The notes under the pieces: generated by a model
The model's input: the letters and a program-made list of their open reading frames with translations, nothing else
Database searches by the model: none
What the model was told of the DNA's origin: nothing
DNA from: Pseudobdellovibrionaceae bacterium
GTDB lineage: Bacteria > Bdellovibrionota > Bdellovibrionia > Bdellovibrionales > JAMPXM01
NCBI GenBank assembly: GCA_022843085.1
Contig: JALHOI010000128.1
Coordinates: 1-8,061, forward strand
Length of the DNA stretch: 8,061 bases
Direction of reading: 5' to 3'
Program-made: the position numbers and the translations under genes
Part shown: piece by piece, positions 1 through 5,876 of the stretch
How positions within the stretch are numbered: position 1 is the stretch's first letter
Layout: each line of letters begins with the position of its first letter

Positions 1-50
1 TCTTTTCCGGTAATTTGACTCGTCAGATTTCGTCTCGATAGAGTGACGGC

Positions 51-962
51 ATGACGAGACATACGTGCAAGCAGTTCTTCTTCGCTGGTCTATCCTTCGG
101 CGTATTGCTAATCACCGTGCCACTTCAAGTTTTCGGGGCCAGCACCGAGCAACCGTACCGGGTCGGGCCGATTTCATCTGCGCTCGGCGGCGCAGGCACA
201 GCCGCCAACGACCCGACCGAAGCAGGCTGGTTAAATCCCGCCACACTTGTTCATGTCAGAAGGTACCACTTCGCACTCTCTGCGCAGCAGTCGCACCGCG
301 AACGAGGCGATGGCTATCAAGATTTTGGAGTCATGCTGGCTGACGGCGGCGAAGAAAAAATCTTCGCAGGCAGTTTTAGTTACGTTCAGCGAAAAACCTT
401 GCGCGGCGGAGCCGGGGCGATCTCCGCCGACCAAAAAGATTTTCAGGGCTCGGTCGCTGCGTTTGTACCTGGTTACCGTCTCTCGATTGGTGGAACATAT
501 CGACGCCTGGTTCATGAACAACCGGGCGCTGATTTCACCCAGAATACCTACTCGCTTGGCGCGCTGCTGCCCTTCGGCAAAAGCTTCGGAGTCGCACTTG
601 TTGGTCGCGATCTCGCCGGGGGCGCCGGCGATGCTCCACCCGAGGCACAAATTAATCCGTCTTTGGCGGTCGGCGTTCACGCAGGATTCATGGATATTCT
701 TCAGTTTCGCAGCGATCTTGTTCGACCTCTTCGCAACAATGGCCTCAATCGAAATGATGTTCGTGGCGGTATCGAAAGCTGGTTTCGGCCTGATTTCGCG
801 TTTCGAGTGGGCGGCGCCTGGCTTGAAAATCGAGACGAAACTTGGCTCACAACTGGTTTAGGCTTCAAGGGGCCCCGTTTAAGCTTCGGCTACGCGTTCG
901 AGCAAGAACTGCGTGAGGGAAACGGAAGTCGGCACACGTTTGACTTGTGGTTGCCGCTTTGA
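51..962 (+). CDS. Outer-membrane beta-barrel protein, FadL/PorV-like (303 aa)
   Basis: Likely an exported outer-membrane barrel of unknown substrate. Seen: an N-terminal signal peptide (basic residues, then a hydrophobic stretch at about residues 9-28, with cleavage likely near V27-F-G29/A30). Next comes the motif SALGGAGTA (43-51) and NPA at 62-64, an arrangement shared by FadL/OmpP1, PorV and similar barrels (established family knowledge). The rest is alternating polar/hydrophobic strands with Gly-rich turns, ending in FDLWLPL, with an aromatic residue near the C-terminus as in barrel proteins. At 303 aa it is shorter than FadL (usually over 400), so a smaller barrel or a PorV/UPF0164-like relative is more likely. 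The ATG at 51 has only a weak GAG about 7 bases upstream. It is followed by a small basic gene 38 bp downstream on the same strand, possibly co-transcribed. Exact family uncertain. Confidence 0.72.
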   Translation: MTRHTCKQFFFAGLSFGVLLITVPLQVFGASTEQPYRVGPISSALGGAGTAANDPTEAGWLNPATLVHVRRYHFALSAQQSHRERGDGYQDFGVMLADGGEEKIFAGSFSYVQRKTLRGGAGAISADQKDFQGSVAAFVPGYRLSIGGTYRRLVHEQPGADFTQNTYSLGALLPFGKSFGVALVGRDLAGGAGDAPPEAQINPSLAVGVHAGFMDILQFRSDLVRPLRNNGLNRNDVRGGIESWFRPDFAFRVGGAWLENRDETWLTTGLGFKGPRLSFGYAFEQELREGNGSRHTFDLWLPL

Positions 963-1000
963 TAACGATGGCCCTCTTGAATTGTATCGTGAGGTAAACC

Positions 1001-1129
1001 ATGGCTTCCAAGACAAAACGCACTGAAACTGTCCGCGCCCGAAAAAAAGGCAAAACCGGCACAAAAGCAAAAGCCGCGCGCCGAACAAAGGGCTCGACGA
1101 AGTCAGCAAAAGCGCTCTTCAAGGACTAA
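1001..1129 (+). CDS. Small Lys/Arg-rich basic protein (42 aa)
   Basis: A short gene, ATG to TAA, with a good Shine-Dalgarno GAGG at 991-994, six bases before the ATG. The product begins MASKTKRTETVRARKKGK and ends in KSAKALFKD. By my count it has 11 Lys and 5 Arg against one Glu and one Asp; the rest is mostly Ala, Thr, Ser and Gly, with no Cys, Trp or Tyr. This composition resembles the tails of bacterial histone H1-like proteins and other nucleic-acid-binding mini-proteins, so binding to DNA, RNA or the ribosome is a plausible but unproven role. It lies 38 bp after the barrel gene and 131 bp before the intrinsic terminator, so it is probably the last gene of that transcript. The frames opposite it are long and open because the sequence lacks stops in the complement; the ribosome binding site favours the forward reading. 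I do not recognise a named family. Confidence 0.62.
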   Translation: MASKTKRTETVRARKKGKTGTKAKAARRTKGSTKSAKALFKD

Positions 1130-1260
1130 CTCGATACTCAGGAGCTGAGCCGGAGACTGACTTTCGCGGGCGTCCGCTCGATAAGTTCGGCTGGCACTTC
1201 TGCCTTGTACGGCGGCCTGGTACTTCTAGTCGAGGCGGCTTTCGAACCATCGACAATCAT

Positions 1261-1296
1261 AAAGCTGCGACCCAATAATGGATCGCAGCTTTTTTT
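1261..1296 (+). terminator. Rho-independent terminator after the small basic gene
   Basis: The arms AAAGCTGCGA (1261-1270) and TCGCAGCTTT (1283-1292) are perfectly complementary over 10 bp around a 12-base loop. A run of seven T follows directly (1290-1296, overlapping the end of the arm). The T-tract is on the plus strand only, so it serves the forward transcript carrying the barrel and small basic genes. It lies 131 bases beyond the stop at 1129. Confidence 0.85.
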
Positions 1297-1394
1297 ATAC
1301 TTTGAGCAGTTGGGCTTCGGCGTCTGCGTGCGCGTGCGGGCGTGGGGCGGTCGCAGCCCGTTGTCTCGGTTTCTAATTTGACGGCCCAGCCTAC

Positions 1395-1444
1395 GCATCA
1401 CTCTGCTCCAAGTAGCCGTTCTGCTACTTAGTGCCGAGTGATGC
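1395..1444. repeat. 50-base imperfect palindrome / hairpin
   Basis: The outer arms GCATCACTC (1395-1403) and GAGTGATGC (1436-1444) pair perfectly over 9 bp. The inner arms AAGTAGC (1410-1416) and GCTACTT (1423-1429) pair over 7 bp around the 6-base loop CGTTCT. The two 6-base internal segments between them align with three more pairs (1405-1434, 1406-1433, 1408-1431) and three mismatches, so almost the whole element folds into one rod. No T-tract follows on either strand. On the minus strand it begins 18 bases after the tonB-like stop codon. It may be an mRNA 3'-end structure, a repeated REP-like unit, or a protein-binding palindrome. Confidence 0.7.
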
Positions 1445-1462
1445 AGTTTCGCGAACGGCGGG

Positions 1463-2665
1463 CTAGCGCTTCAGGCCCTTGCCGAGCGGTGCGGGAACTT
1501 CTTTTGCCTCGCCGACGAGGCGAAACTGAAACGGTTTGCGAACCCAGCCCTGTTGGCCGGCCTGAAAGCGCCAACCACGAAAAGCTTGAATCGAAGCTGC
1601 GTCCATGTTGGCCGAGCCCGAACTTTTTTCGAGTGTGGTCTCTACGACTCGGCCGTCAGGCGAGATCCGACCCAAAATGATTGCGGTTCCTTCTTTGCGG
1701 GCCAGGCGATCGCGGGCTGGATAAATCGGATTAGGATTTCCACCGAGTGCCTTCAATTCGCTTGCGTCGCGGATGGGACCTGCGAAGGCGCCTGCTGCTC
1801 CGCTGCCGCTATTGTCGCTTCCACTGCTGCTATTTTCGAGTCCGGTGCCTGCGTTGTTTGTACCGCTGTTGCTCTCGCTGCGTTCGCTGACTCTCAGCTC
1901 ACTTTGTACAGCTTGTATAGCGCTGCTAGGTTCGGCTTCGTTCGCACTCTCGACCGTTTCTGGCTCGACCGGCGAGGCGGGAGTCTCGACGGTTTCTTCG
2001 ATTTGTGGCGCTGTATCTTCCGACACAGATTCCGTCACAGATTCAGTCGCTGCTACCGCCGCTGCTGCGGCCGGCGCTGGTTCGTCATCGCTTGGTGGAT
2101 TTGCGAGTAACACCGGTGGGGCCTCTTCAGCTTGTTCGGGAGATTCGACAATTGGCTTGGTCACCGCGGTTGCGGTCGCCTTCGACTTTGGCGGTAACTC
2201 TTTCTTTTTAGGTAGCTCGACCGGCTGGGAAAGCGCTGTCTTCTGGGGTAGCTCCTTCTTCAGTGGCAGTTCCGTCACGATTCGAGTGATATCGCTTGAT
2301 TCATCCGTCATGACAGAGACCTCGACGGATTTTGCAGGCTGCGATGGTGCCATACCGGCGGAAATGTCGGTCGCGAGGCCCGTCGTCGAGTCAGTCATAG
2401 TGACGCCGCCAGCGCCGCTCGATTCGTTGCCTCCGCCTTGGATCTCTTGGATGGCCGCCGGCATGGCTGCGAGTGCGACAAGAATCGCGACGTGACCGAA
2501 TGTTGAGAGACCTAGAAACCCCAGGGTGCGTCCCGATCGTCGCTGATCGGCTAAAGATATGTTCGTTGAACGGACAGCGCGTTCAGCCCGTTTGTGATCA
2601 GAGCGCTGAGATTCAGAGCGGTGGGACGCGGGCGAGTCGCCTGAATTTTTATTGGAATCGTTCAT
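1463..2665 (-). CDS. tonB: TonB-family energy transducer (400 aa)
   Basis: Transmits proton-motive-force energy from an ExbB/ExbD motor in the inner membrane to outer-membrane receptors, if it acts as the family does. Seen: a charged cytoplasmic N-terminus (1-46); one membrane helix at about 47-70 holding S54-xxx-H58, the SxxxH pattern typical of TonB helices; a long periplasmic Pro/Glu/Ala/Lys-rich linker (about 75-300) with a duplicated 11-mer (ELPLKKELPQK at 132, ELPKKKELPPK at 150); and a C-terminal TonB fold (about 310-385) with NPIYP, a G-x-x-x-x-x-x-x-x-x-DGRV strand and AFRGWRFQ. The start is set at the ATG complementary to 2663-2665 because GGAGG stands five bases upstream; an in-frame ATG at 2761 would add 32 residues but has no ribosome binding site. 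At 400 aa it is longer than E. coli TonB (239), through its linker. No exbB/exbD or receptor gene is in view. An AglT/GltG-like or TolA-like role is a lesser alternative. Confidence 0.85.
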   Translation of the reverse strand: MNDSNKNSGDSPASHRSESQRSDHKRAERAVRSTNISLADQRRSGRTLGFLGLSTFGHVAILVALAAMPAAIQEIQGGGNESSGAGGVTMTDSTTGLATDISAGMAPSQPAKSVEVSVMTDESSDITRIVTELPLKKELPQKTALSQPVELPKKKELPPKSKATATAVTKPIVESPEQAEEAPPVLLANPPSDDEPAPAAAAAVAATESVTESVSEDTAPQIEETVETPASPVEPETVESANEAEPSSAIQAVQSELRVSERSESNSGTNNAGTGLENSSSGSDNSGSGAAGAFAGPIRDASELKALGGNPNPIYPARDRLARKEGTAIILGRISPDGRVVETTLEKSSGSANMDAASIQAFRGWRFQAGQQGWVRKPFQFRLVGEAKEVPAPLGKGLKR

Positions 2666-2906
2666 GAGGGCCTCCATCCCCATGTGTTTCCAAGGCCCAT
2701 GCCAGATGTGGTCGTCACGGCGAACGTTTTGAGCGTCCTCGAACTTGTGGGAGGTGACCATTCGCGGCGTATTCGCGTGAAGGAATTTCTAGAATCCAAA
2801 ACCACCGGATGCTCGAGATCAACGTAGAGGGGCTTCGTCTGGATAGGGCTTTGCAACTCGGTCGCCGATCAGCTCTGCCTTCCGATTTTTAACACGAGGT
2901 CTTGTC
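2666..2906. promoter_or_regulatory. Divergent intergenic region (tonB-like / lipoprotein)
   Basis: These 241 bp separate the starts of two divergent genes, so both promoters should lie here. It contains an 8-bp palindrome TTCTAGAA (2787-2794) and ribosome binding sites at both edges (GGAGG at 2671-2675 on the minus strand, GAGG at 2896-2899 on the plus strand). I could not find a convincing -35/-10 pair on either strand and make no operator claim. A 64-codon minus-strand frame here has no support. Confidence 0.4.
2671..2675 (-). promoter_or_regulatory. Ribosome binding site deciding the tonB-like start
   Basis: GGAGG on the minus strand, five bases before the ATG at 2665. It selects this start over the in-frame ATG 96 bases further upstream, which lacks any purine-rich box. 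Confidence 0.75.
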
Positions 2907-3998
2907 ATGAACTCCAAATCACTTTTGCTCTCTTTCATGGTTTTAGGTATCGCTTCCGCGTGCGGAAAGGGTCAGGAGTCGCAGTCCGTACCTCCACAAC
3001 CTGAAGAGACAGTCGAGAGCATGCTGACGCTAGTTCCTTCGGAGAGCGGTGAGTGCCCTGAAATTTCGGGAACTTATTCGTGCCCATCGGAAGAAACAGA
3101 CGGCGCCGATAAGACCGCCGATGAGACTGAGGAATCATCGATATTGATAACGAAACGACAAGTGGGCCATCACGGGAAAATAGTGACGGGCCAGAGCCCC
3201 GACTTTTTCACGTACATCGTCACTAAATACTTCTTGGACGACAACGGACTCATCATCGACGGACAAATCAAAGATAAGACTGAAAAGACTCGCGACTCAC
3301 TTACGATCTTAATGAACGCAATTAGTTCGCCTCTGCTGCGTGCCGCGCAAGAGCGAGCGGGTTTTATTTTTTATGATGAGCTTCAGAAATTGGATATTCC
3401 AAAATTGAACGCGGGGTACACGGCCAGCTGCCGCGACGGCAAAGTTCGCGGTCACTACGTCCTCGGGTCGACCGCAGCGAAAGTGACAATGTCGAGTTTG
3501 CCGAACGGCGATCTTTCTATCGTTACATTTAGCTTAGATGAACAAGGACAAGTCAAAAAAGATGGCGGTGTCTGCAAACTGGTTTCAAAAGACGTCAAAC
3601 CAGAAGCAGACTTTGCAAGCGACGTTAAGAAGAGCGCGAGCGGTTTGCTCGAGAAGTTCAATCTGTCGGGCAAAATGAAATTTCAGATGGCAAACAAAAC
3701 CGAGTGGACTCTGAAAGAACCGATCGTCCTAGAATTCGATCGAGAGAGCTTTCGCAGCGACAACTACGTTTTCAAGAAAGCGTATTTCGGAAATATCGAC
3801 GATATTTGGTTCGACGATGTCGATGTCGAACACCCGTATTCAGAGATTTCTGTGAACGCGACCACGATGACCGTAACAGCAAAACATAAGGACGGCCGAA
3901 CTGAAGTCATCGCGGACATCCGCAAGAACGGCGAAAATTTCATCATTCATTTCAACGTTGCGCACGAGGTGAACCGTACGCTACTGACGTTACGCTAA
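2907..3998 (+). CDS. Unrecognised secreted lipoprotein (363 aa)
   Basis: I do not recognise a family. Seen: a type II signal peptide (K4, hydrophobic 6-16) with the lipobox-like A16-S-A-C19, followed by Gly rather than Asp at +2, which favours outer-membrane sorting if E. coli rules hold. After it come a low-complexity acidic segment (about 61-77, DGADKTADETEES) and a globular part. Four further cysteines (C50 and C59 in CPEISGTYSCP, then C175 and C223) could form two disulphides, as expected in the periplasm. The C-terminal third (about 255-350) alternates hydrophobic and polar residues, suggesting beta structure. The ATG has GAGG seven bases upstream. It sits 42 bp ahead of a lipoprotein-type S41 protease gene on the same strand with no terminator between, so joint transcription and a shared envelope process are plausible (inference). 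Confidence 0.72.
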   Translation: MNSKSLLLSFMVLGIASACGKGQESQSVPPQPEETVESMLTLVPSESGECPEISGTYSCPSEETDGADKTADETEESSILITKRQVGHHGKIVTGQSPDFFTYIVTKYFLDDNGLIIDGQIKDKTEKTRDSLTILMNAISSPLLRAAQERAGFIFYDELQKLDIPKLNAGYTASCRDGKVRGHYVLGSTAAKVTMSSLPNGDLSIVTFSLDEQGQVKKDGGVCKLVSKDVKPEADFASDVKKSASGLLEKFNLSGKMKFQMANKTEWTLKEPIVLEFDRESFRSDNYVFKKAYFGNIDDIWFDDVDVEHPYSEISVNATTMTVTAKHKDGRTEVIADIRKNGENFIIHFNVAHEVNRTLLTLR

Positions 3999-4030
3999 CG
4001 GCAACTGTGCTAACTGACTCTGCGGCAATT

Positions 4031-4034
4031 GAGG
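4031..4034 (+). promoter_or_regulatory. Ribosome binding site favouring the GTG start of the protease
   Basis: GAGG with six T before GTG at 4041. The in-frame TTG at 4029 would place this box inside the coding region and has no purine-rich box of its own, so the GTG start is preferred. Confidence 0.65.
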
Positions 4035-4040
4035 TTTTTT

Positions 4041-5876
4041 GTGAGTTTACGCTCGATACGTTTTCTGGGTTTCGCGTCCATTTTATTTTTGATGGCGGCA
4101 GGGTTGGGCTGCCAAAGTGAAGTCGCACCTGATGCTTCGTCTCGGTCGGGCCAGCCCGAGGCGACAACTTCAGTCGCCGAAGATCTCGGACTACCAGTGC
4201 TTCGGGCCAAGGATTATAGCTCTGCGACAATTGAAGCTTGGCAAAAGTCAGGGGTAGGCGAAAAGGAACTTCGCGAGCATCTTAATGCTGAGGCCTGCAC
4301 CACTTCGGCGGATCAGTTCAGCATCTGTATTCAGGCGGCCAATAGCGCCGTTCGTTCGATTGATGACAAACTCTTTCTAGCGCCCGTTTCGTACTGGTCG
4401 AAAGGTCCATACAAGCTTGTGCAGGTGGAAAGATCGTTCGGACGGATTCAGCTGGCCGAGGTGACCAGAAAAAAAGGCAAATCGGACAAATCGATGAAGA
4501 CGTTGTTCGATCGCCTTCAGCGTGAATCGGCTGATTACGACCGCGAGCTCAAAAAAGTCTTTGAAGCTTCGCGACCGCAGTCGAATGAAGTGTTCGTCGA
4601 ATTGGCCGATATGCTTCTTCAGAAATCGCGAGAACGCTTCGGCGAGGCTTGGGATGCAGTTTTGTTTCAGACCTACTATTCTAGTTTGATCAACCAGTAT
4701 GACTCGCACGCTCAAATCATACCGAAGTCACTGCAAGAATGGATGAACAGTCAGAAGCAAAACCCTGGCTCGAGAACGAATGTCGAGTCAATTTATGTCG
4801 ATGGGCTGATTTTGGTAAAGCGGGTTCATCGTGATTCTGATGAATTCAAGGCAGGGCTTCGGCAAGGTGATCGAATCTTCAAAGTTAATGATTTTGATAT
4901 TCGAGAGGCCGATGCGCAGTCGATTAGCGAAGCCTTAGGTCGCGCCGAAAGCGCTGCCGACAAAACAGAAATTTTATTCGAAGTTTTCAACGAGAAGGAC
5001 CAGTCGCGGGTCGTTCGTGTAAAGCGTTCGAATTCGAATGAATCCCTCGATTCGGAAAGTATCGTTCGGCGCAACGATTTACCCTATCGCGGCAAATTCT
5101 ATCGAGTTCTTCGGCTTGAAACATTCAGCAACACAAACGCTTGCCGAATGGTGTCGGAGCAGGCTTCACAACCGCCACCGTCCCGCGGTGCTGAAATCAG
5201 CGGGTACGTTTTAGATTTGCGCGATAACGGGGGTGGATTTCTGAGTATGGCCGAGTGTGTCGCAAGTCTCTTTCTCTCTGGTGATCTGACGATCGCTTAC
5301 TTGCGAACGTTCGGCGTTGAAAAGCTCGAGCCGACTCAAGCTTGGAAAGTTTCAATTTCAGATCTGGCTTCGAAACCACTGGTTGTTCTTGTCAACGGCA
5401 ACTCTGCAAGCGGTTCGGAATATGTCGCGATGGCGCTTCGCGACCACCTTCGCGCGACGATTGTCGGACTACTCACCTTCGGAAAGGGCAGCATGAGTCT
5501 TTCAGAAGAATGGGGACCGCAGAAGCAGTTCTGGCTGTATAAAACGGGCGGCGTGTTTTATGGCCCGGCGGGGCTTACGAATAATCGCGTCGGCCTGATT
5601 CCCGACTTCGTTGTACCGTGGCGCACAGGCGCTAAGCCCGACGAAGACTTCTATTCTCGCAGCTCGCTGCTTTCGGCAAATGCGACCAAGTCTGAAAACG
5701 AAGCGGTGCCGCCACGAGACGTAGATCAAAATCGTTATCTTATGAGCTGCATCGACAAAAAGGAAATTGCAGAGCGAGAGCAGTTTGCTTTCGGCTCTGC
5801 CCAAGGGTCGGATCTACAGATGTTGTGGGCGACCGAAATTCTACATTGTTTAAGCCAGAAGGCTAGCCGGAACTGA
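4041..5876 (+). CDS. S41 family C-terminal processing protease with PDZ domain, lipoprotein type (611 aa)
   Basis: A Ctp/Prc-type envelope protease, expected to cleave proteins from exposed C-termini in the periplasm. Seen: signal peptide and a lipobox-like GLG-C24 (-3 is Gly, not the usual Leu); a helical N-terminal domain (about 55-215); DSHAQIIP (221-228), matching the DPHS-like family motif; a PDZ domain (about 244-330, with FKAGLRQGDRI); and the S41 core (about 350-525) with LDLRDNGGG (391-399) and NSASGSE (454-460). The predicted nucleophile Ser457 lies 25 residues before Lys482 in FGKGS, the same spacing as Ser430/Lys455 of E. coli Prc. The Gln normally four residues after the Lys is Ser486 here. 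YGPAG and a GLIPD motif close the domain. GTG start chosen by its GAGG box; a TTG start at 4029 would give 615 aa. It follows the lipoprotein gene by 42 bp, and its 3' end overlaps convergent nagZ by 27 bp. Confidence 0.88.
   Translation: MSLRSIRFLGFASILFLMAAGLGCQSEVAPDASSRSGQPEATTSVAEDLGLPVLRAKDYSSATIEAWQKSGVGEKELREHLNAEACTTSADQFSICIQAANSAVRSIDDKLFLAPVSYWSKGPYKLVQVERSFGRIQLAEVTRKKGKSDKSMKTLFDRLQRESADYDRELKKVFEASRPQSNEVFVELADMLLQKSRERFGEAWDAVLFQTYYSSLINQYDSHAQIIPKSLQEWMNSQKQNPGSRTNVESIYVDGLILVKRVHRDSDEFKAGLRQGDRIFKVNDFDIREADAQSISEALGRAESAADKTEILFEVFNEKDQSRVVRVKRSNSNESLDSESIVRRNDLPYRGKFYRVLRLETFSNTNACRMVSEQASQPPPSRGAEISGYVLDLRDNGGGFLSMAECVASLFLSGDLTIAYLRTFGVEKLEPTQAWKVSISDLASKPLVVLVNGNSASGSEYVAMALRDHLRATIVGLLTFGKGSMSLSEEWGPQKQFWLYKTGGVFYGPAGLTNNRVGLIPDFVVPWRTGAKPDEDFYSRSSLLSANATKSENEAVPPRDVDQNRYLMSCIDKKEIAEREQFAFGSAQGSDLQMLWATEILHCLSQKASRN

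Larger units (their letters stand above)
1130..1462. other. Intergenic region between convergent transcripts
   Basis: This 333-bp gap separates the 3' ends of the forward small basic gene and the reverse tonB-like gene. It contains an intrinsic terminator for the forward transcript (1261-1296), a GC-rich stretch with TGCG-type alternation (about 1320-1350) and a 50-base imperfect palindrome (1395-1444). Reading frames on the minus strand cross it, but they lack a ribosome binding site and look low-complexity. I see no tRNA, rRNA or recognisable ncRNA. The stretch 1130-1260 could be a long 3' UTR or could hold a small RNA ending at the terminator; no promoter is clear. Confidence 0.6.

Noticed and set aside
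15..44. Possible promoter before the barrel gene (TTGACT at 15-20, TAGAGT at 39-44, spacer 18)
   Set aside because: The -10 match is weak and would put the transcript start at about the ATG itself; the window begins too close to judge whether an upstream gene reads through.
247..861. 204-codon alternative frame inside the outer-membrane barrel gene
   Set aside because: The main frame has a signal peptide and barrel features; this one starts inside it without a ribosome binding site.
865..1122. Minus-strand frames opposite the small basic gene
   Set aside because: Phe/Arg-rich translations arise as the complement of Lys-rich codons; the forward frame has the better start signal.
1225..1255. 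tRNA-like GGTTCGAA box on the minus strand
   Set aside because: No acceptor, D or anticodon arm can be folded around it and no CCA end is present.
1138..1401. Minus-strand 87-codon frame across the intergenic region
   Set aside because: Low-complexity Arg/Thr/Pro product, no ribosome binding site at the GTG or at the internal ATG, and it runs through both the terminator hairpin and the edge of the palindrome.
1773..2495. Forward 240-codon reading frame antisense to the tonB-like gene
   Set aside because: It is Ser/Ala/Val low-complexity and mirrors the Pro/Glu/Ala/Ser-rich linker on the other strand; no ribosome binding site or domain supports it.
2662..2856. 64-codon minus-strand frame upstream of the tonB-like gene
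   Set aside because: It covers the divergent promoter region, lacks a ribosome binding site and overlaps the tonB-like start and leader.
3988..4000. Small hairpin CGTTA-CGC-TAACG at the lipoprotein stop codon
   Set aside because: A stem of only 5 bp with no T-tract directly after it; not a credible terminator.
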